Below the pieces are notes generated by a model, which was given only the letters and a program-made list of their open reading frames with translations, was not told the origin of the DNA and did no database searches. A stretch of 64,000 nucleotides of DNA. Origin: Mimachlamys varia (Eukaryota > Mollusca > Bivalvia > Pectinida > Pectinidae). Shown piece by piece: positions 62,474-64,000 of this stretch. Location: the NCBI GenBank assembly GCA_947623455.1, contig OX392541.1:8064719-8128718 (forward strand). Direction: 5' to 3'. Every line of letters begins with the position of its first letter. Position 1 is the stretch's first letter. The position numbers were made by a program, and so were the translations under genes.

Positions 62474-64000
62474 ATAAATGGAGTATTTTCTCATTGAAAA
62501 TGAAGGGGTAGAGGTAACTTAAATTTATTTTTTAAATTAAATAAAAATTTTAAGACGTTTTACATCTATAATTAATAAGAAAACACTGTTTTTGTCAATT
62601 CTGCAAACAGTCATAAATATTTTATCACAAATCTTAAAGATATTGAATGAAATTGTTTTGCATTTGGCCAAAACAGCATTTTTCACATAAATCACATGTT
62701 TTGCTCATTTTGGTATCTCTGACCGCGCATAGCACAAAAACGAGTTCACTACCATATATTTCTTTTTGCATTTTCTATGCAATAAACTCCCTTTTCAAAA
62801 ACGTACATCATAAAAAAGTACATGTAAGTCGTCAGAAAATTTAAACTTTTCACACGAGAAGATCCTTAAGTTAATGCTACACAAAATACTGCTAACTAAA
62901 ATAAATCAAGTAACATTGCTTATACAAAGATACGTTACAACGGGTGGTGTCGTGTGTGTGTTGCCGGGGAGGATAATGTATTGGCATTAATGGCATGGTC
63001 ACTTACCGGAAGTGTGGTATATAATGGACAATAATTGACGTGTAGCAATAATAGAAATACACCCAATACATGATTCATATATACCATTCCCGTGTAGCAG
63101 ACAGAGTTTCATTACGGCTGTACTTTAGTAGCGAGCGAACACATTCCTGGTGTTGTTTGTTATATATCAGATCATATCAGATAAGTGGTGTGTGTTCCAT
63201 GTTCGACGTTTTTATTTGCAATTACTGTTAATGTTCTTATTTTGGAGTTCTCAAATTTTATGGCATAACCGAACAAATTAGCGCCATGACAAATTTGCGT
63301 ACGTGTACGTATATAAAGCAATACACTATACAGGAAGTTGAAATCCCGCAATCATAATTCAGCGGAATGTTTCCATCGCGAAAATCGCTTGATTAAAGTT
63401 ACAGCTTAAATAAGTACGTTTATAGCACCATTCGCCTTAAATAATAGCATTTAAACATTTGACCACAAATCTGTTTACAATATTGCATGGTGTCTCATTA
63501 CTGGACGTCTTCAAATCATTGTCTGGGGATCGGCCCTTCATTTTAAGTATTTTTATATTGCTGTATAATTTTACTTTATCGACTACTTGGGACTTATTTT
63601 GAGTGTCAGGGGATGCAGTATTTGTATTGTGATCCAATGCTATTTTATCGGCAAGCTGGGCAGGTTTTAATTTAGTTTTATCACCAATAGAAAGCGATCA
63701 CGACCATCAAACAAGATACGTTACTTTGGACCTAATCTTGATTTGTTTGTGCGATTCCATATGTAATTGTCTTTGAAAGTATATAATCTTATCGGCTGCT
63801 TAATTCTTGTTCCTGATTTTTGGAGTGTTCCCAGGTGAGGTGTAATACGAATGACCTTGAGACAGCACTGCGAGAACGAGGTTTCGTGTTATCCGACATA
63901 AATGCCCTGGAGACATGCTATATATTCCAACAACTGTTTTCAAACCCTTTAATGTGAGTTTGATAGCTCGCCATAAAATATACCAGCCTCCGGTTATTCG
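62474..64000. other. No gene seen
   Basis: AT-rich sequence up to the window edge. Frames at 62647-62844 and 63437-63637 have no recognisable motif. Confidence 0.5.

Overview
This window looks like nuclear DNA from an invertebrate animal, most likely a mollusc and probably a bivalve. It is AT-rich and almost entirely non-coding. It carries several tandem satellite arrays and scattered tRNA-derived SINE copies whose central block (around ACTCCGGYTTYC-TCCCAC) and tail (GTTAAT-GACGT-AAAC) resemble repeats common in bivalve and gastropod genomes. That assignment rests on recalled repeat patterns and the single gene, not on a database search.

Only one protein-coding segment is convincing: 24567-25014 (+), the first coding exon of a neuroligin-like gene. 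It encodes a signal peptide and the N-terminal part of the cholinesterase-like domain and ends at a GTAAGT splice donor. A CpG-rich stretch with an NRF1-type GCGCATGCGC site lies about 450 bp upstream and is the best promoter candidate. No later exon was recognised, so 25015-64000 may be a very long first intron. All other open frames look like chance or repeat-generated frames.

Layout: 475-5141 is a 58-bp satellite with 80 periods. 5142-16324 is unique-looking AT-rich DNA with old repeat fragments. 16325-16721 is a 13-bp array. 16722-24100 is mostly featureless 5' flank. 24105-25020 is the candidate promoter, 5' UTR, first coding exon and donor. 25021-44488 is the putative intron, holding SINE and MITE-like copies, small tandem arrays (28.7, 29.7, 31.7, 36.0 and 38.3 kb) and a 20-bp perfect palindrome. 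44489-46797 is a 49-bp satellite with 46 net periods. 46798-64000 holds more small tandem arrays, two SINE copies with tRNA-like heads, a pogo/Tigger-like MITE at 54.46 kb and the third copy of a dispersed repeat at 58.9 kb.

There is no operon-like or multi-gene system here. The points most worth a second look are the very regular satellite arrays flanking and inside a synaptic adhesion gene, the splice-donor-like words inside two of them, the ER8-like palindrome at 30973 and the dispersed repeat families.
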